A DNA stretch of 56,860 bases from JADJWR01 sp964509545 (GCA_964509545.1 CAZDXQ010000020.1:1-56860), one strand, 5' to 3'; shown: positions 8,009 through 17,070, counted from the first letter of the stretch. Made by a program: numbers and translations. Notes: a model not told the origin generated them from the letters alone.

Positions 8009-8757
8009 CGGCAGGCCGCGCGCCCGCGACCTTCACGCTCGACGGCGAGGAGGTGCCCATCGCGCCGGGGCAGACGGTGATGCAGGCGGCGCTCGCCGCC
8101 GGCCGTTACGTGCCGCACCTGTGCTACCACCCGGAGTTCAAGCCGCATGGCAGCTGCAAGGTATGCACGCTGAAGGTCGACGGGCGCTGGATGACCTCGT
8201 GCACGCTGCCCGCGGCCGCCGGCATGCAGGTCGAAAGCCGCGGCGAGGACATCGACGAGAAGCGGCGCACGCTGGTGCAGATGCTGTTCGTCGAGGGCAA
8301 CCACTTCTGCCCGTCGTGCGAGAAGAGCGGCGACTGCAGGCTGCAGGCGGTGGCCTATGACGTCGGCATGCTGACGCCACGTTTCGACCACTTCTTCCCG
8401 CACCGCGCGGTCGATGCCTCGCATCCCGACATCCTGCTCGACTTCAACCGCTGCATCCTGTGCGAACTGTGCGTGCGCGCCTCCAGCGAAGTCGACGGCA
8501 AGGGTGTGTTCGCGCTGTCCGGCCGCGGAATCACCAAGCACCTGGTCGTCAACAGCGAGAGTGGCCGGCTGGCCGACACCGACATCGCGCTGACCGACAA
8601 GGCGCTCGACGTCTGCCCGGTCGGCGTGATCCTGCGCAAGCGGGTCGGCTTCGCCACGCCGATCGGCCGCCGCCGCTACGACCTCGAACCCGCAGCGAAT
8701 CAGGCCCTGCGCGACGCGCCGCGGCCGCCCGACCGCGCGCCTCGCGGCGGAGAATGA
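8005..8757 (+). CDS. hoxU: NAD-reducing hydrogenase, iron-sulfur subunit HoxU
   Basis: 250 residues, homologous to the N-terminal part of NuoG. It has a ferredoxin-type [2Fe-2S] set (HLCYHP, GSCKVC, TSC), the His-ligated [4Fe-4S] motif NHFCPSCEKSGDC, and a further cluster set CILCELC with a later CPVG. It links the HoxF diaphorase to the HoxYH hydrogenase dimer. The ATG at 8005 overlaps the hoxF stop in an ATGA. The last 25 residues are proline- and arginine-rich. Two 80-bp repeats begin exactly at its stop codon. Confidence 0.95.
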   Translation: MTAGRAPATFTLDGEEVPIAPGQTVMQAALAAGRYVPHLCYHPEFKPHGSCKVCTLKVDGRWMTSCTLPAAAGMQVESRGEDIDEKRRTLVQMLFVEGNHFCPSCEKSGDCRLQAVAYDVGMLTPRFDHFFPHRAVDASHPDILLDFNRCILCELCVRASSEVDGKGVFALSGRGITKHLVVNSESGRLADTDIALTDKALDVCPVGVILRKRVGFATPIGRRRYDLEPAANQALRDAPRPPDRAPRGGE

Positions 8758-8914
8758 AATGAGACCCCCACGCTCGCTTGCGCTCGCTGCCCCCCCCGAG
8801 GGGGCGCTCAGTGGCTTCGGGCGGCCGGGCGCATTGAAATGAGGCCCCCACGCTCGCTTGCGCTCGCTGCCCCCCCGAGGGGGCGCTCAGTGGCTTCGGG
8901 CGGCCGGGCGCCAC
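8755..8914 (+). repeat. Two tandem 80-bp GC-rich repeats inserted between hoxU and hoxY
   Basis: Unit 1 is 8755-8834 and unit 2 is 8835-8914; they are almost identical. Each opens with TGAAATGAG and holds a C-run facing GAGGGGGC that can fold into a hairpin. The C-run is 8 in unit 1 and 7 in unit 2. A one-base gain near the end of unit 2 restores the 80-base length. Each unit encodes a 27-residue mini-ORF (8759-8842 and 8839-8922). The first begins two bases after the hoxU stop, its stop overlaps the second start as ATGA, and the second stop overlaps the hoxY start as ATGA. Confidence 0.85.
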
Positions 8915-8918
8915 TGAG

Positions 8919-9464
8919 ATGAAACTCTCGCGCAAGCTGAAGGTGGCGACGACCTCGCTGGCCGGCTGCTTTGGCTGCCACATGTCGTTCCTCGACATCG
9001 ACGAGCGGCTTTTCGAACTGCTCGACAAGGTGGAGTTCGACCGCTCGCCGCTCACGGACATCAAGCACTGCGGCGCCTGCGACATCGGCTTCATCGAGGG
9101 CGGCATCTGCAACGCCGAGAATGTCCATGTGCTGCGCGAGTTCCGCCGCAACTGCAAGATCCTGGTCGCGGTCGGCGCCTGCGCCATCAACGGCGGCCTG
9201 CCGGCGCAGCGCAACCACCTCGACCTCGGCGCCTGCCTGCAGGAGGTCTACGAGACCGAGCTTGGACTGGCCAGCGGCGGCATCCCCAACGATCCGGAAC
9301 TGCCGCTGCCGCTGGACAAGGTCCATCCGCTGCACGAGGTGGTGAAGATCGACTACTTCCTGCCCGGATGTCCGCCGTCGGCCGACGCGATCTGGAAGTT
9401 CCTGTCCGACCTGCTCGCCGGTCGCACGCCGCAGCTTGGCCACGGGCTGATCCACTACGACTGA
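8919..9464 (+). CDS. hoxY: NAD-reducing hydrogenase, small subunit HoxY
   Basis: 181 residues. Ligands of the proximal [4Fe-4S] cluster are visible: C17 and C20 in AGCFGCHMS, a third cysteine in VGACAINGG and a fourth in PGCPPSAD. This short small subunit lacks the signal peptide and extra clusters of membrane-bound enzymes, as expected for cytoplasmic group 3d hydrogenases. No clear Shine-Dalgarno precedes the ATG, because the repeat array runs right up to it. Translation probably depends on coupling from upstream through the ATGA at 8919-8922. Confidence 0.95.
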   Translation: MKLSRKLKVATTSLAGCFGCHMSFLDIDERLFELLDKVEFDRSPLTDIKHCGACDIGFIEGGICNAENVHVLREFRRNCKILVAVGACAINGGLPAQRNHLDLGACLQEVYETELGLASGGIPNDPELPLPLDKVHPLHEVVKIDYFLPGCPPSADAIWKFLSDLLAGRTPQLGHGLIHYD

Positions 9465-9479
9465 GCCCGCTGTGTTGCC

Positions 9480-10958
9480 ATGACGTTCGAACTTGAAACC
9501 GCCGCCCACCCTGAGCAACTCAAGCGCGTGGCGATCGACCCGTTGTCGCGGGTCGAGGGCCACGGCAAGGTCACGCTGCTGCTCGACGAGAACGACCGCG
9601 TGCAGCAGGTTCGGCTGCACATCGTCGAGTTCCGCGGCTTCGAGAAGTTCATCCAGGGCCGCCCGTACTGGGAAGTGCCGGTGATGGTGCAGCGGCTGTG
9701 CGGCATCTGCCCGGTCAGCCACCATCTCGCGGCGGCGAAGGCGATGGATATGATCGTCGGCGGCCGGCTGACGCCGACCGCGGAGAAGATCCGCCGCCTG
9801 ATGCATTACGGGCAGATCCTGCAGTCGCACGCGCTGCACTTCTTCCACCTGGCTTCGCCCGACCTGCTGTTCGGCTTCGACTCGGAGGTCTCGCGCCGGA
9901 ACATCGTCGCGCTCGCCGCCGAGCAGCCGGAACTGGCGAAGAAGGGCGTGCTGCTGCGCAAGTACGGCCAGGAAGTGATTCGCCTGACGGCGGGCAAGCG
10001 CGTGCACGGCACCGGAGCGATTCCAGGCGGCGTGAACAAGTCGCTGAGCGCCGAAGAACGCGCCTACCTGCAGAACGACATCTACCGCGTGATCGCCTGG
10101 TCGCGCGAAGCGGTCGAGATCGTGCGCCGGCTGCACGAGTCAAACCGCGCGCTTTACGACGGCTTTGGCGCTTTCCGCTCGAGCCTGTTGAGCCTGGTCG
10201 CGCCGGACGGTTCGCTCGACCTGTACGACGGCCATCTGCGCGCGCGCGATGCCGATGGCGCGATCCTGGTCGATCGCGGCGAATGCAGCCGCTACTGGGA
10301 ACTGATCTTCGAGGAGGTCAAGCCCTGGTCGTACATGAAGTTCCCGTTCCTGCGTACGCTCGGGCCGGAGCAGGGCTGGTACAAGGTCGGGCCGCTGGCG
10401 CGGGTGCAGAACTGCGACCGCATCGACACGCCGCTGGCCGACGCGGCGCGACGCGAGTTCCTCGACTTCGGCGGCGGCGCGCCGGTGCACGCGCCGCTGG
10501 CCTATCACTGGACGCGGATGATCGAGATGCTGTTTGCCGCTGAACTGATCAAGGACCTGCTGCACGACGACGATCTGCTCGGCACCGATCTCGTCGCCCA
10601 GGGCAGCCGCGCCGAACGCGGCGTGGGCATCATCGAGGCGCCACGCGGCACGCTGATCCATCACTACCGCGTCGACGAGAACGACCAGATCGCGCGGGCC
10701 AATCTGATCGTCTCGACCACGCACAACAACGAGGCGATGAATGCGGCGATCCGCCAGGTCGCGCGCACCTACCTCGACGGGCGCAGGCTCACCGAGGCGC
10801 TCCTCAATCACATCGAAGTGGCGATCCGCGCCTTCGATCCCTGCCTGTCCTGCGCCACCCACGCACTGGGCCGGATGCCGCTGGCGGTCGAACTTGTCGA
10901 CGCCGCGGGCACCACGATCGATCGCATCGTGCGCGGCAGCGCGCAAGGGCCATGCTGA
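9480..10958 (+). CDS. hoxH: NAD-reducing hydrogenase, large [NiFe] subunit HoxH
   Basis: 492 residues. The Ni-Fe ligands are present in both motifs: L1 RLCGICPVSHH (C74 and C77) and L2 DPCLSCATH (C455 and C458). A 31-residue tail follows His461; it is the extension that a dedicated protease removes after nickel insertion. The protein splits or makes H2 in the cytoplasm, with electrons exchanged through HoxY, HoxU and HoxF with NAD(H). hoxW overlaps its last seven bases. The hyp genes needed to build the Fe(CN)2CO centre are not in the window and must lie elsewhere. Confidence 0.96.
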   Translation: MTFELETAAHPEQLKRVAIDPLSRVEGHGKVTLLLDENDRVQQVRLHIVEFRGFEKFIQGRPYWEVPVMVQRLCGICPVSHHLAAAKAMDMIVGGRLTPTAEKIRRLMHYGQILQSHALHFFHLASPDLLFGFDSEVSRRNIVALAAEQPELAKKGVLLRKYGQEVIRLTAGKRVHGTGAIPGGVNKSLSAEERAYLQNDIYRVIAWSREAVEIVRRLHESNRALYDGFGAFRSSLLSLVAPDGSLDLYDGHLRARDADGAILVDRGECSRYWELIFEEVKPWSYMKFPFLRTLGPEQGWYKVGPLARVQNCDRIDTPLADAARREFLDFGGGAPVHAPLAYHWTRMIEMLFAAELIKDLLHDDDLLGTDLVAQGSRAERGVGIIEAPRGTLIHHYRVDENDQIARANLIVSTTHNNEAMNAAIRQVARTYLDGRRLTEALLNHIEVAIRAFDPCLSCATHALGRMPLAVELVDAAGTTIDRIVRGSAQGPC

Positions 10959-11446
10959 GCCTCGAAGCCGCGGCCGATGTCGCGCCGGTGCTCGTGCTCG
11001 CCGTGGGCAACCCAAGCCGCGGCGACGATGCGCTCGGCCCGCTCGCGGCCGAGCGCATCGCCGCGATGAATCTTGCCGAGGTCGAGGTGCTGACCGACTT
11101 TCAACTTCAGGTCGAGCACGCGCTCGACCTGCTCGGCCGGACGCGGGTGGTCTTCATCGACGCGGCGGCGAGCGGCGAGCCGGCCTTCGAACTGCGCGCG
11201 CTCGTGCCGGCGCCCGATGTCCGGCACACGACGCACAGCCTGTCGCCCGCGGCGGTGCTGCACGCGTATCGCGGCCTGACCGGCAAAGCGCCGCCGCCGT
11301 CGTGGCTGCTGGCGATCCGCGGCCATGACTTCGAACTCGGCGCGCCGTTGAGCGATTTCGCTGCAGCGAATCTGCGGGCGGCGCTCGCCGAACTGGCGCC
11401 GAGGCTGCGCGAAGCGCCGGTAAGCCGGCAGAGCGTTCCTGCCTGA
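10952..11446 (+). CDS. hoxW: Hydrogenase maturation protease HoxW
   Basis: 164 residues of the HycI/HoxW aspartic-type endopeptidase family. Visible motifs are VLAVGNPSRGDDALGPL near residue 17, DFQLQVEHA, VVFIDAA, HTTHSL and IRGHDFELG. The enzyme uses acidic residues of the GNPSRGDD and FIDA blocks to sense nickel in the HoxH precursor and cut off its C-terminal extension. The start overlaps hoxH by seven bases, so protease and substrate are made together. It is the last gene of the hox operon. Confidence 0.93.
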   Translation: MLSLEAAADVAPVLVLAVGNPSRGDDALGPLAAERIAAMNLAEVEVLTDFQLQVEHALDLLGRTRVVFIDAAASGEPAFELRALVPAPDVRHTTHSLSPAAVLHAYRGLTGKAPPPSWLLAIRGHDFELGAPLSDFAAANLRAALAELAPRLREAPVSRQSVPA

Positions 11447-11560
11447 CCCTGTCGCGCGTGGTGTCCGGCGCACCGCGGCAGACGCTCATCCGCTACGCTC
11501 TCGGCGCTGCCGCGCCCCGGTTGACCATCACGCGGCCGGGCCGGCACGAGGGTTTCCGCC

Positions 11561-12352
11561 ATGCTGCTTTGCCAGATCAGCGATCCGCACATCGTCGAAC
11601 GGGGCGCCCTCGCCTATGGCAGGGTCGACACGCCGGCACACCTGGAGCGCTGCGTGCGCAAGATCATGGCGCTGCCGCGCAAGCCCGATGTGGTCGTGGC
11701 CACCGGCGACCTCGTCGACCACGGCACTGCCGCCGAGTACGGGCTGCTGGCCGAACTGCTGGCGCCGCTGGACCTGCCGCTGTACCTGGCGGTTGGCAAT
11801 CACGACGATCGCCAGGCGCTGCGCGCGGCCTTTCCCGGCCACAGGTATCTCGCCGGCGACGACGGCTTCGTGCAGTACACGGTCGAGGATTTCGCGGTGC
11901 GCCTCGTCGTGCTCGACACGCTAGTGCCCGGCAAGCCGGGCGGCCTGCTGTGCGCGCGACGGCTGGCCTGGCTCGAGCGCACGCTCGCGGCGTCGGACCG
12001 CCCGACCGTGATCGCGCAGCACCACCCGCCTTTTCCCACCGGCCTGTCCTTCATGGATCGGATGAGCCTTGCCGATCCCGCGGCGCAGGCGGCGGTCGTC
12101 GCGAAGCACCCGAACGTCGAGCGGGTGATCTGCGGCCACCACCACCGCACGTCGCAGGCGCGCTTCGCCGGGACGGTGGCCTCGATCTGCCCGAGCAGCG
12201 CGCATCAGCTGCTGCTCGACCTGGTGCCCGGCGCCGACATCCGCTTCACGTTCGAGCCGTCGGCTTTCCAGCTACACGTGTGGGACGGCAATCAGCTCGT
12301 CACGCACACGGCCATGGTCGAGGATTTCCCGGCGTGGGGCGCGCGCGACTGA
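11561..12352 (+). CDS. CpdA/GpdQ-like cyclic-nucleotide phosphodiesterase
   Basis: 263 residues with a full class III phosphodiesterase metal set: SDPHI, GDLVDHG, GNHDD, QHHPPF and CGHHHR. The length and motif spacing match CpdA (cAMP phosphodiesterase) and GpdQ-type enzymes. Either cAMP or a glycerophosphodiester could be the substrate. The neighbouring class III adenylate cyclase and two cNMP-binding proteins favour a cyclic nucleotide. GAGGG lies seven bases before the ATG. It is co-oriented with hox upstream, after a 114-base gap, and with the cyclase downstream, after a 77-base gap. Confidence 0.83.
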   Translation: MLLCQISDPHIVERGALAYGRVDTPAHLERCVRKIMALPRKPDVVVATGDLVDHGTAAEYGLLAELLAPLDLPLYLAVGNHDDRQALRAAFPGHRYLAGDDGFVQYTVEDFAVRLVVLDTLVPGKPGGLLCARRLAWLERTLAASDRPTVIAQHHPPFPTGLSFMDRMSLADPAAQAAVVAKHPNVERVICGHHHRTSQARFAGTVASICPSSAHQLLLDLVPGADIRFTFEPSAFQLHVWDGNQLVTHTAMVEDFPAWGARD

Positions 12353-12429
12353 CGGCCGTCCGAGCAGCGGAAACGGCGCTCGGCTGTTCCCGATGCCGGC
12401 ATCGAAACGTCGCTGCATAGACTCGCCCG

Positions 12430-15400
12430 ATGATCAAGTGCCCCGGTTGCGGCGAGGACAATCCGCCGAAGTTCAAGCTCTGCGGCTACTGCGGCACGCC
12501 GCTGCATTCGCCCGCCGCGCTGCCGGCGCACGAGATCCGCAAGACCGTCACCATCGTCTTCACCGACCTGAAGGACTCCACCGCGCTGGGCGAGCGCCTC
12601 GACAGCGAAGCGCTGCACGAGGTCAAGGAGCGCTACTTCAACGCGATGGCCGCCGAGATCAGGCGCCACGGCGGCAAGATCGAGAAGTACATCGGCGACG
12701 CGATCATGGCCGTGTTCGGCCTGCCGCGCGCGCACGAGGACGACGCCTTGCGCGCGGTGCGCTCGGCCGTCGGCATGCAGGCCGAACTGCAGCGTGTCAA
12801 CGAGGACCTGCAACGGCGCTTTGGCGTCGAGCTGGCCAACCGTACCGGCGTGAACACCGGCGAGGTCGTCGCCTCCGACGATCCGGCGGCCGACCAGAAG
12901 CTGGCCACCGGCGACGCCGTGAACGTCGCCGCCCGGCTGGAGGCGGCCGCGCCGGCCAACGAGATCTACATCGGCGAGACGACGTACCGGCTGGTGCGCG
13001 ACGCGGTCGAGGTCGAGGCCGTCGAGCCGCTGGCGCTGAAGGGCAAGTCGCAGCCGGTGCCGGCGTTTCGCCTGCTCAAGGTGCATGGGCAGGACGGCAA
13101 CGTCCGCCGTCACGACACGCCGGTCGTCGGCCGCGACGCCGAGCTTGCGGCGCTGCTCGCGGCGTGGGATGCGGCGCGAACCGGGCGCCGCGCCCATTTG
13201 GTGACGGTGATCGGCGATGCCGGCGTCGGCAAGACGCGGCTGGTGCGCGAACTGATCGATCGGCTCGGCGCCGACGCGCGGATGGTGTTCGGCCGCTGCC
13301 TGCCTTACGGCGACGGCATCACCTTCTGGCCGCTGCGCGAGATGGTGGTCGCTGCGGCCGGCATCGGCCAGGCCGACACGCCGGAGGTGGCGCGCGAGCG
13401 CTTGCTCGCCTGCGTGCGCGATGCCGAGGTCGCCGGCCGGCTCGCTTCCGCCGCCGGGCTCGGCACGACGCAGTTTCCGCTGCACGAGATCAACTGGGCG
13501 GCGCGCAAATTCCTGCAGACGCTGGCGGCCGCGCAGCCGCTGGTGGCGATGTTCGACGACATCCACTGGGCCGAGCCGGCATTCCTCGACCTGATGGAGA
13601 ACCTGCTCGATACGGTCGAAGACGCGCCGGTGCTGATGCTGGCCACCGCGCGCCACGACCTTATCGAGGAAAAGCCCGATTGGTGCCAGCGCGATCGCGC
13701 CAGCCGGCTCGTGCTGCAGCCGCTGGGCGCGGCGGCGGTGGCGCAGGTCGTGGCCAACCTGCTCGGATCGACCGGGCTGGGCGATGACCTGATCGCGCGC
13801 ATCGTCGCCGCGGCCGAGGGCAACCCGCTGTACGTCGAGCAGATGCTGTCGATGCTGATCGACAGCGGTTCGCTCACCCAGCAGCAAGACGGCGGCTGGG
13901 TTGTTTCGCAGGCGCAGGCGCAGATCGCGGTGCCGCCGACGATCCACGCGCTGCTCGAGGCGCGGATCGACCGGCTCGAACGCGGCGAGCGCGCCGCCGC
14001 CGAGCCGGCGTCGGTGATCGGCCTCGAATTCGCGCGGCCGGCGGTGCAGTCGCTCGCCCCTGCAGCGGTTCGCGAAAGCATCGACAAGCACCTGTCGTCG
14101 CTGGCGCGCAGGCAGTTCATCCACCCGACGCGTTCCGCTGGCGCGGAGCAGATTTACCGCTTCCACCACCATCTGGTGCGCGAGACCGTCTACAACGGCC
14201 TGCTCAAGCGGGCGCGGGCCAACTTCCACATCGCGTTCGTGCGCTGGGCCGACCGCGTCAACGCCGAGGTCGACCGCGGACAGGAGTTCGAGGCACTGCT
14301 CGGCTATCACCTCGAGCAGGCTTACCGCTACCTCGGCGAACTGGGGCCGCATGACAAAGCCGGCGTCGAGATCGGGCGGGACGCGGCGCGGAGGCTGGCT
14401 TCGGCGGGGCGCCGCGCGCTGGGTCGTGGCGACATGCACGCGGCGTCGAACCTGCTCGGGCGTGCCGTGGCGCTGCTACCGCACGAGGATCCCGCTCGGG
14501 TCGAAATGCTGCCCGCCCTCGGCGAAACCCTGATCGGGGTCGGTGACTTTACCAGTGCACGGCCCGTTCTTCGCGAGGCCCGCATCCTTGCCGATCGCCT
14601 TGGCAAGCCACGCATCAAGGCGGCCAGTCAACTGGTGGAAATGCTGCTCCGACTGCACGGCGGCGGGACGCGCGACGTTGACGAGGAAACCCTGCCGGCG
14701 GCGCCCGAACTCATTCCACTTCTCGAGCGCGAGAACGCACACAGCGAACTGGCTACCGCATGGAGGCTGGTTGCGCACGTACACGGCATGGCCGGCCGCT
14801 ATCGATTGGCCAGCGAGGCGGCAGAACGCTCGATGAGTCATGCCCGGACCGCGGGCAACGAAACCCTGATTGCGAAGGTCGCCTACATCGTGGCGGATAC
14901 CGCACTGCTGGGGTCAACTCCCGTGCGGCAGGCCATTACGCAGTGCGAGCAACTGATCGCCGGCGGCCTGACGAACCGCGAGGTCGAGTGCCGGGTGATG
15001 CGCAGACTGGCCCAGCTGCGGGCGATGAACGGGGAACTCGAGGTCGCCCGGGCGCTGTACCGGCGAAGCCGCGCGCTGCTGCGCGATCTTGGGCAGCTGG
15101 TGACGGCCGCATCGAGCGGCATCGATCTGGCCTTGGTTGAATTGCTCGGCGGAGACCTGGCACTGGCCGAGCGCGAAATCAGGTCCGATCTCGACTTTCT
15201 TGCCAAGGCAGGCTCGAGGTACTACCTGTCGACGATGACCGCGTTGTTGTCGCGCCTCGTTCGCGACCAGGGGCGAGACGCCGAGGCGCTCGAACTGTCC
15301 AAGTCCGCCGAGGCGGCGACGGACGACGATGACTTCGATTCGCAGGCGCTGTGGCGATCAATCCGGGCGCCGATCATCGCTCGTGCCGGGGACCTCGCCG

Positions 15401-15627
15401 GCGCGGAATCGCTGGCCCTCAGCGCAGTCGAACTAGTCCGTCGCGCAGAAGCGCCGATGATGCAGGCCGACGCGCTGGCTGAGCTGGCCGAGGTCCTGAA
15501 AATTGCCGGCCGCACCGTGGAAGCACGCGCGGCAGTGGAGGAAGCGATTGCTCTGTATTCCTCAAAGGGGAGCGTCGTATCAGAGGCCCAATCCAGGCGC
15601 TGGGTCTCGCGGCTTGACGCTGTCTGA
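12430..15627 (+). CDS. Zinc ribbon - class III adenylate/guanylate cyclase - AAA ATPase - TPR signalling protein
   Basis: 1065 residues. Residues 4-21 form a CxxC/CxxC zinc ribbon. A class III cyclase domain spans about 38-215 with canonical parts: metal Asp in VFTDLKDST, metal Asp and substrate Lys in KIEKYIGDAIM, and the NVAARLE block with catalytic Asn and Arg. An AAA/ATPase domain follows at about 230-500 (Walker A GDAGVGKT, Walker B MFDDIHWAEP). The rest, to the C terminus, is helical and TPR-like. The active-site set suggests it really makes cAMP (or cGMP), with output tuned by the STAND-like ATPase/TPR part. The ligand is unknown. Its neighbours are a phosphodiesterase and two cNMP-binding effectors. 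Confidence 0.9.
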   Translation: MIKCPGCGEDNPPKFKLCGYCGTPLHSPAALPAHEIRKTVTIVFTDLKDSTALGERLDSEALHEVKERYFNAMAAEIRRHGGKIEKYIGDAIMAVFGLPRAHEDDALRAVRSAVGMQAELQRVNEDLQRRFGVELANRTGVNTGEVVASDDPAADQKLATGDAVNVAARLEAAAPANEIYIGETTYRLVRDAVEVEAVEPLALKGKSQPVPAFRLLKVHGQDGNVRRHDTPVVGRDAELAALLAAWDAARTGRRAHLVTVIGDAGVGKTRLVRELIDRLGADARMVFGRCLPYGDGITFWPLREMVVAAAGIGQADTPEVARERLLACVRDAEVAGRLASAAGLGTTQFPLHEINWAARKFLQTLAAAQPLVAMFDDIHWAEPAFLDLMENLLDTVEDAPVLMLATARHDLIEEKPDWCQRDRASRLVLQPLGAAAVAQVVANLLGSTGLGDDLIARIVAAAEGNPLYVEQMLSMLIDSGSLTQQQDGGWVVSQAQAQIAVPPTIHALLEARIDRLERGERAAAEPASVIGLEFARPAVQSLAPAAVRESIDKHLSSLARRQFIHPTRSAGAEQIYRFHHHLVRETVYNGLLKRARANFHIAFVRWADRVNAEVDRGQEFEALLGYHLEQAYRYLGELGPHDKAGVEIGRDAARRLASAGRRALGRGDMHAASNLLGRAVALLPHEDPARVEMLPALGETLIGVGDFTSARPVLREARILADRLGKPRIKAASQLVEMLLRLHGGGTRDVDEETLPAAPELIPLLERENAHSELATAWRLVAHVHGMAGRYRLASEAAERSMSHARTAGNETLIAKVAYIVADTALLGSTPVRQAITQCEQLIAGGLTNREVECRVMRRLAQLRAMNGELEVARALYRRSRALLRDLGQLVTAASSGIDLALVELLGGDLALAEREIRSDLDFLAKAGSRYYLSTMTALLSRLVRDQGRDAEALELSKSAEAATDDDDFDSQALWRSIRAPIIARAGDLAGAESLALSAVELVRRAEAPMMQADALAELAEVLKIAGRTVEARAAVEEAIALYSSKGSVVSEAQSRRWVSRLDAV

Positions 15628-15648
15628 GTTGCTTCGCAAGGCTCTGCG

Positions 15649-15679
15649 GGTGGCCGGCTTATCCACAATCCGGCCCACC
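15649..15679. terminator. Hairpin between convergent genes
   Basis: GGTGGCCGG pairs with CCGGCCCACC across a 12-base loop, with one bulged base. It lies between the convergent cyclase gene and the secreted-protein gene and could end transcription from either side. There is no U-tract, so intrinsic termination is uncertain. Confidence 0.3.
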
Positions 15680-15700
15680 GAAGCTGCGGCAACCGTCAGC

Positions 15701-16762
15701 TCATTCGATGCCCCACCTGCCGTTCCGATCGTGGACCGCGAAGACGTCGACCGAACCCTCCCACGCCTGCGGCCACGACGAGTTCCTGTTCCAGTTCTTG
15801 TAATAGACGATGCCCGTGTAGCACGGCAGCGCCGCGTATGTGATCGGCGTGCTCGAAGGCGAGGTCACCTGGCACGCGGGAACGAGGCTGCTGTCGTAAT
15901 AGACACGGACGTTGCCCGGCTTGAAACCGGGCTTGATCGCCGCCGGGTCGATGCGCAGCGTGATGCCCAGGTACTTGCCCGAGCCAGACGGGTACACGAA
16001 GTCTGGGATCGTCAGCGTCGAGGTGTAGCAGCGATAGAAGTTGCCCTGAGCGACGCAGTCTGGGTCGGTCGGTGACAGCGGCTCGTCGAGTATGGTCAGC
16101 GTCGAGGTGATCGGTGTCGTACCCGGCACGCTGACCGTCATGGTGATCTGGTCGCTGAGTTCCGCGTCGACCGAGTTTGGAGCGGTGGAGAACTTCAGCG
16201 TCTTGTTGACTTGCGGCACGCCGGTCTTGATGTTGCTCGGGCTGGTCGTTCCGAGCGCGACGATGTCGGCCGCCCAGGCTCGTGTTGAATTCTGCGGAAT
16301 CGAATTCTCCAGGCCACCCGTGCCTTCGGCGTAGTAGGTGGTCCCGCTGAATGTGGTATCGGTCGAGCCTGCGGCCGCTGTGGGCGCGACGAACGTCACG
16401 TAGAAGACGGCGCTGCCGCCCGCCTTCAGTTGTCCGATTGAACAACTGATCGCTGTTCGCTCGGCATTGGTGGTCGTGCAGGTCGCACCGGTGGCCGAAT
16501 CGAACGTCGCGAGCGCGCCGCTCGTGGTTGGAACCGGCGCCGTTGCGCCGGTGAACACAATGTTGTTGATCGTATTGCCGACCTCGTTCGCCACTCTGAC
16601 CGCATAGACGATGAAGAAGGGATCGCTCGCCGACTCCGTGAAAGAGACGTTTGTCGATAATGGCGTGACAACGGTCGTCACTTCCCCCGCGCCAGCCCAG
16701 GCTGTGGAGAGACTTCCCAAGGTCGCGCCCAGTCCCAATGCGATGCTCGATAGCAACTTCAT
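15701..16762 (-). CDS. Secreted six-cysteine protein, DUF11-like, unknown function
   Basis: 353 residues from the ATG at 16762, chosen because GGAG lies six bases upstream; in-frame starts at 16774 and 16837 also exist. Residues 1-23 form a signal peptide ending TAWAGAG. The mature part is rich in Thr, Ser and Gly and looks like a beta-sandwich of the DUF11/conserved-repeat type. Six cysteines fall in three close pairs (CTTTNAERTAISC, CVAQGNFYRC, and CQV with a later PCYTG), suggesting three disulfides. There is no obvious anchor or PEP-CTERM. The base composition looks less GC-rich than the neighbours and the gene interrupts a plus-strand signalling cluster, hinting at acquisition. Function unknown. 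Confidence 0.75.
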   Translation of the reverse strand: MKLLSSIALGLGATLGSLSTAWAGAGEVTTVVTPLSTNVSFTESASDPFFIVYAVRVANEVGNTINNIVFTGATAPVPTTSGALATFDSATGATCTTTNAERTAISCSIGQLKAGGSAVFYVTFVAPTAAAGSTDTTFSGTTYYAEGTGGLENSIPQNSTRAWAADIVALGTTSPSNIKTGVPQVNKTLKFSTAPNSVDAELSDQITMTVSVPGTTPITSTLTILDEPLSPTDPDCVAQGNFYRCYTSTLTIPDFVYPSGSGKYLGITLRIDPAAIKPGFKPGNVRVYYDSSLVPACQVTSPSSTPITYAALPCYTGIVYYKNWNRNSSWPQAWEGSVDVFAVHDRNGRWGIE

Positions 16763-17070
16763 CTTCTTCTCCATATTGGCCAGACGAACAAGAGACAACG
16801 CCGTCTGTGGTCTCGCCATTGGCCCGACCTCGGCCAAGGCCGACCCGCGATCACTGCCAAGAAAGCGCGTAGCCGGAACAACCCTGCAAAACGGGGATCA
16901 CGCTCGCCGGTCCGCTCGATCAGCGCACGGCCACGCCAGCCGAGCGACTCGGCCGTCCCGACATGGTAGTCCGATCGGATGAGTTCGTGATCAATCTCCC
17001 TCACCTGTTCGCGGGCACATGCTGATCGCTGCCGCAATTGTTCAGCATGCGGCAACCAGGATCGGATCAT
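16759..17070 (-). CDS. Possible small hypothetical protein coupled to the secreted-protein gene
   Basis: A 103-codon frame on the minus strand beginning MIRSWLPHAEQLRQR. Its TGA overlaps the ATG of the secreted-protein gene at 16762 in an ATGA, as coupled genes do. The middle (IDHELIRSDYHVG) looks protein-like, but I recognise no family, there is no clear Shine-Dalgarno, and composition alone cannot prove coding. It occupies most of the roughly 410-base divergent gap up to the SulP gene. If it is not a gene, that gap holds only promoter sequence. Confidence 0.3.
   Translation of the reverse strand: MIRSWLPHAEQLRQRSACAREQVREIDHELIRSDYHVGTAESLGWRGRALIERTGERDPRFAGLFRLRAFLAVIAGRPWPRSGQWRDHRRRCLLFVWPIWRRR

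Noticed and set aside
15649..15679. A strong intrinsic terminator after the cyclase gene
   Set aside because: The stem is imperfect and lacks a U-tract, so it is listed only as a low-confidence hairpin.
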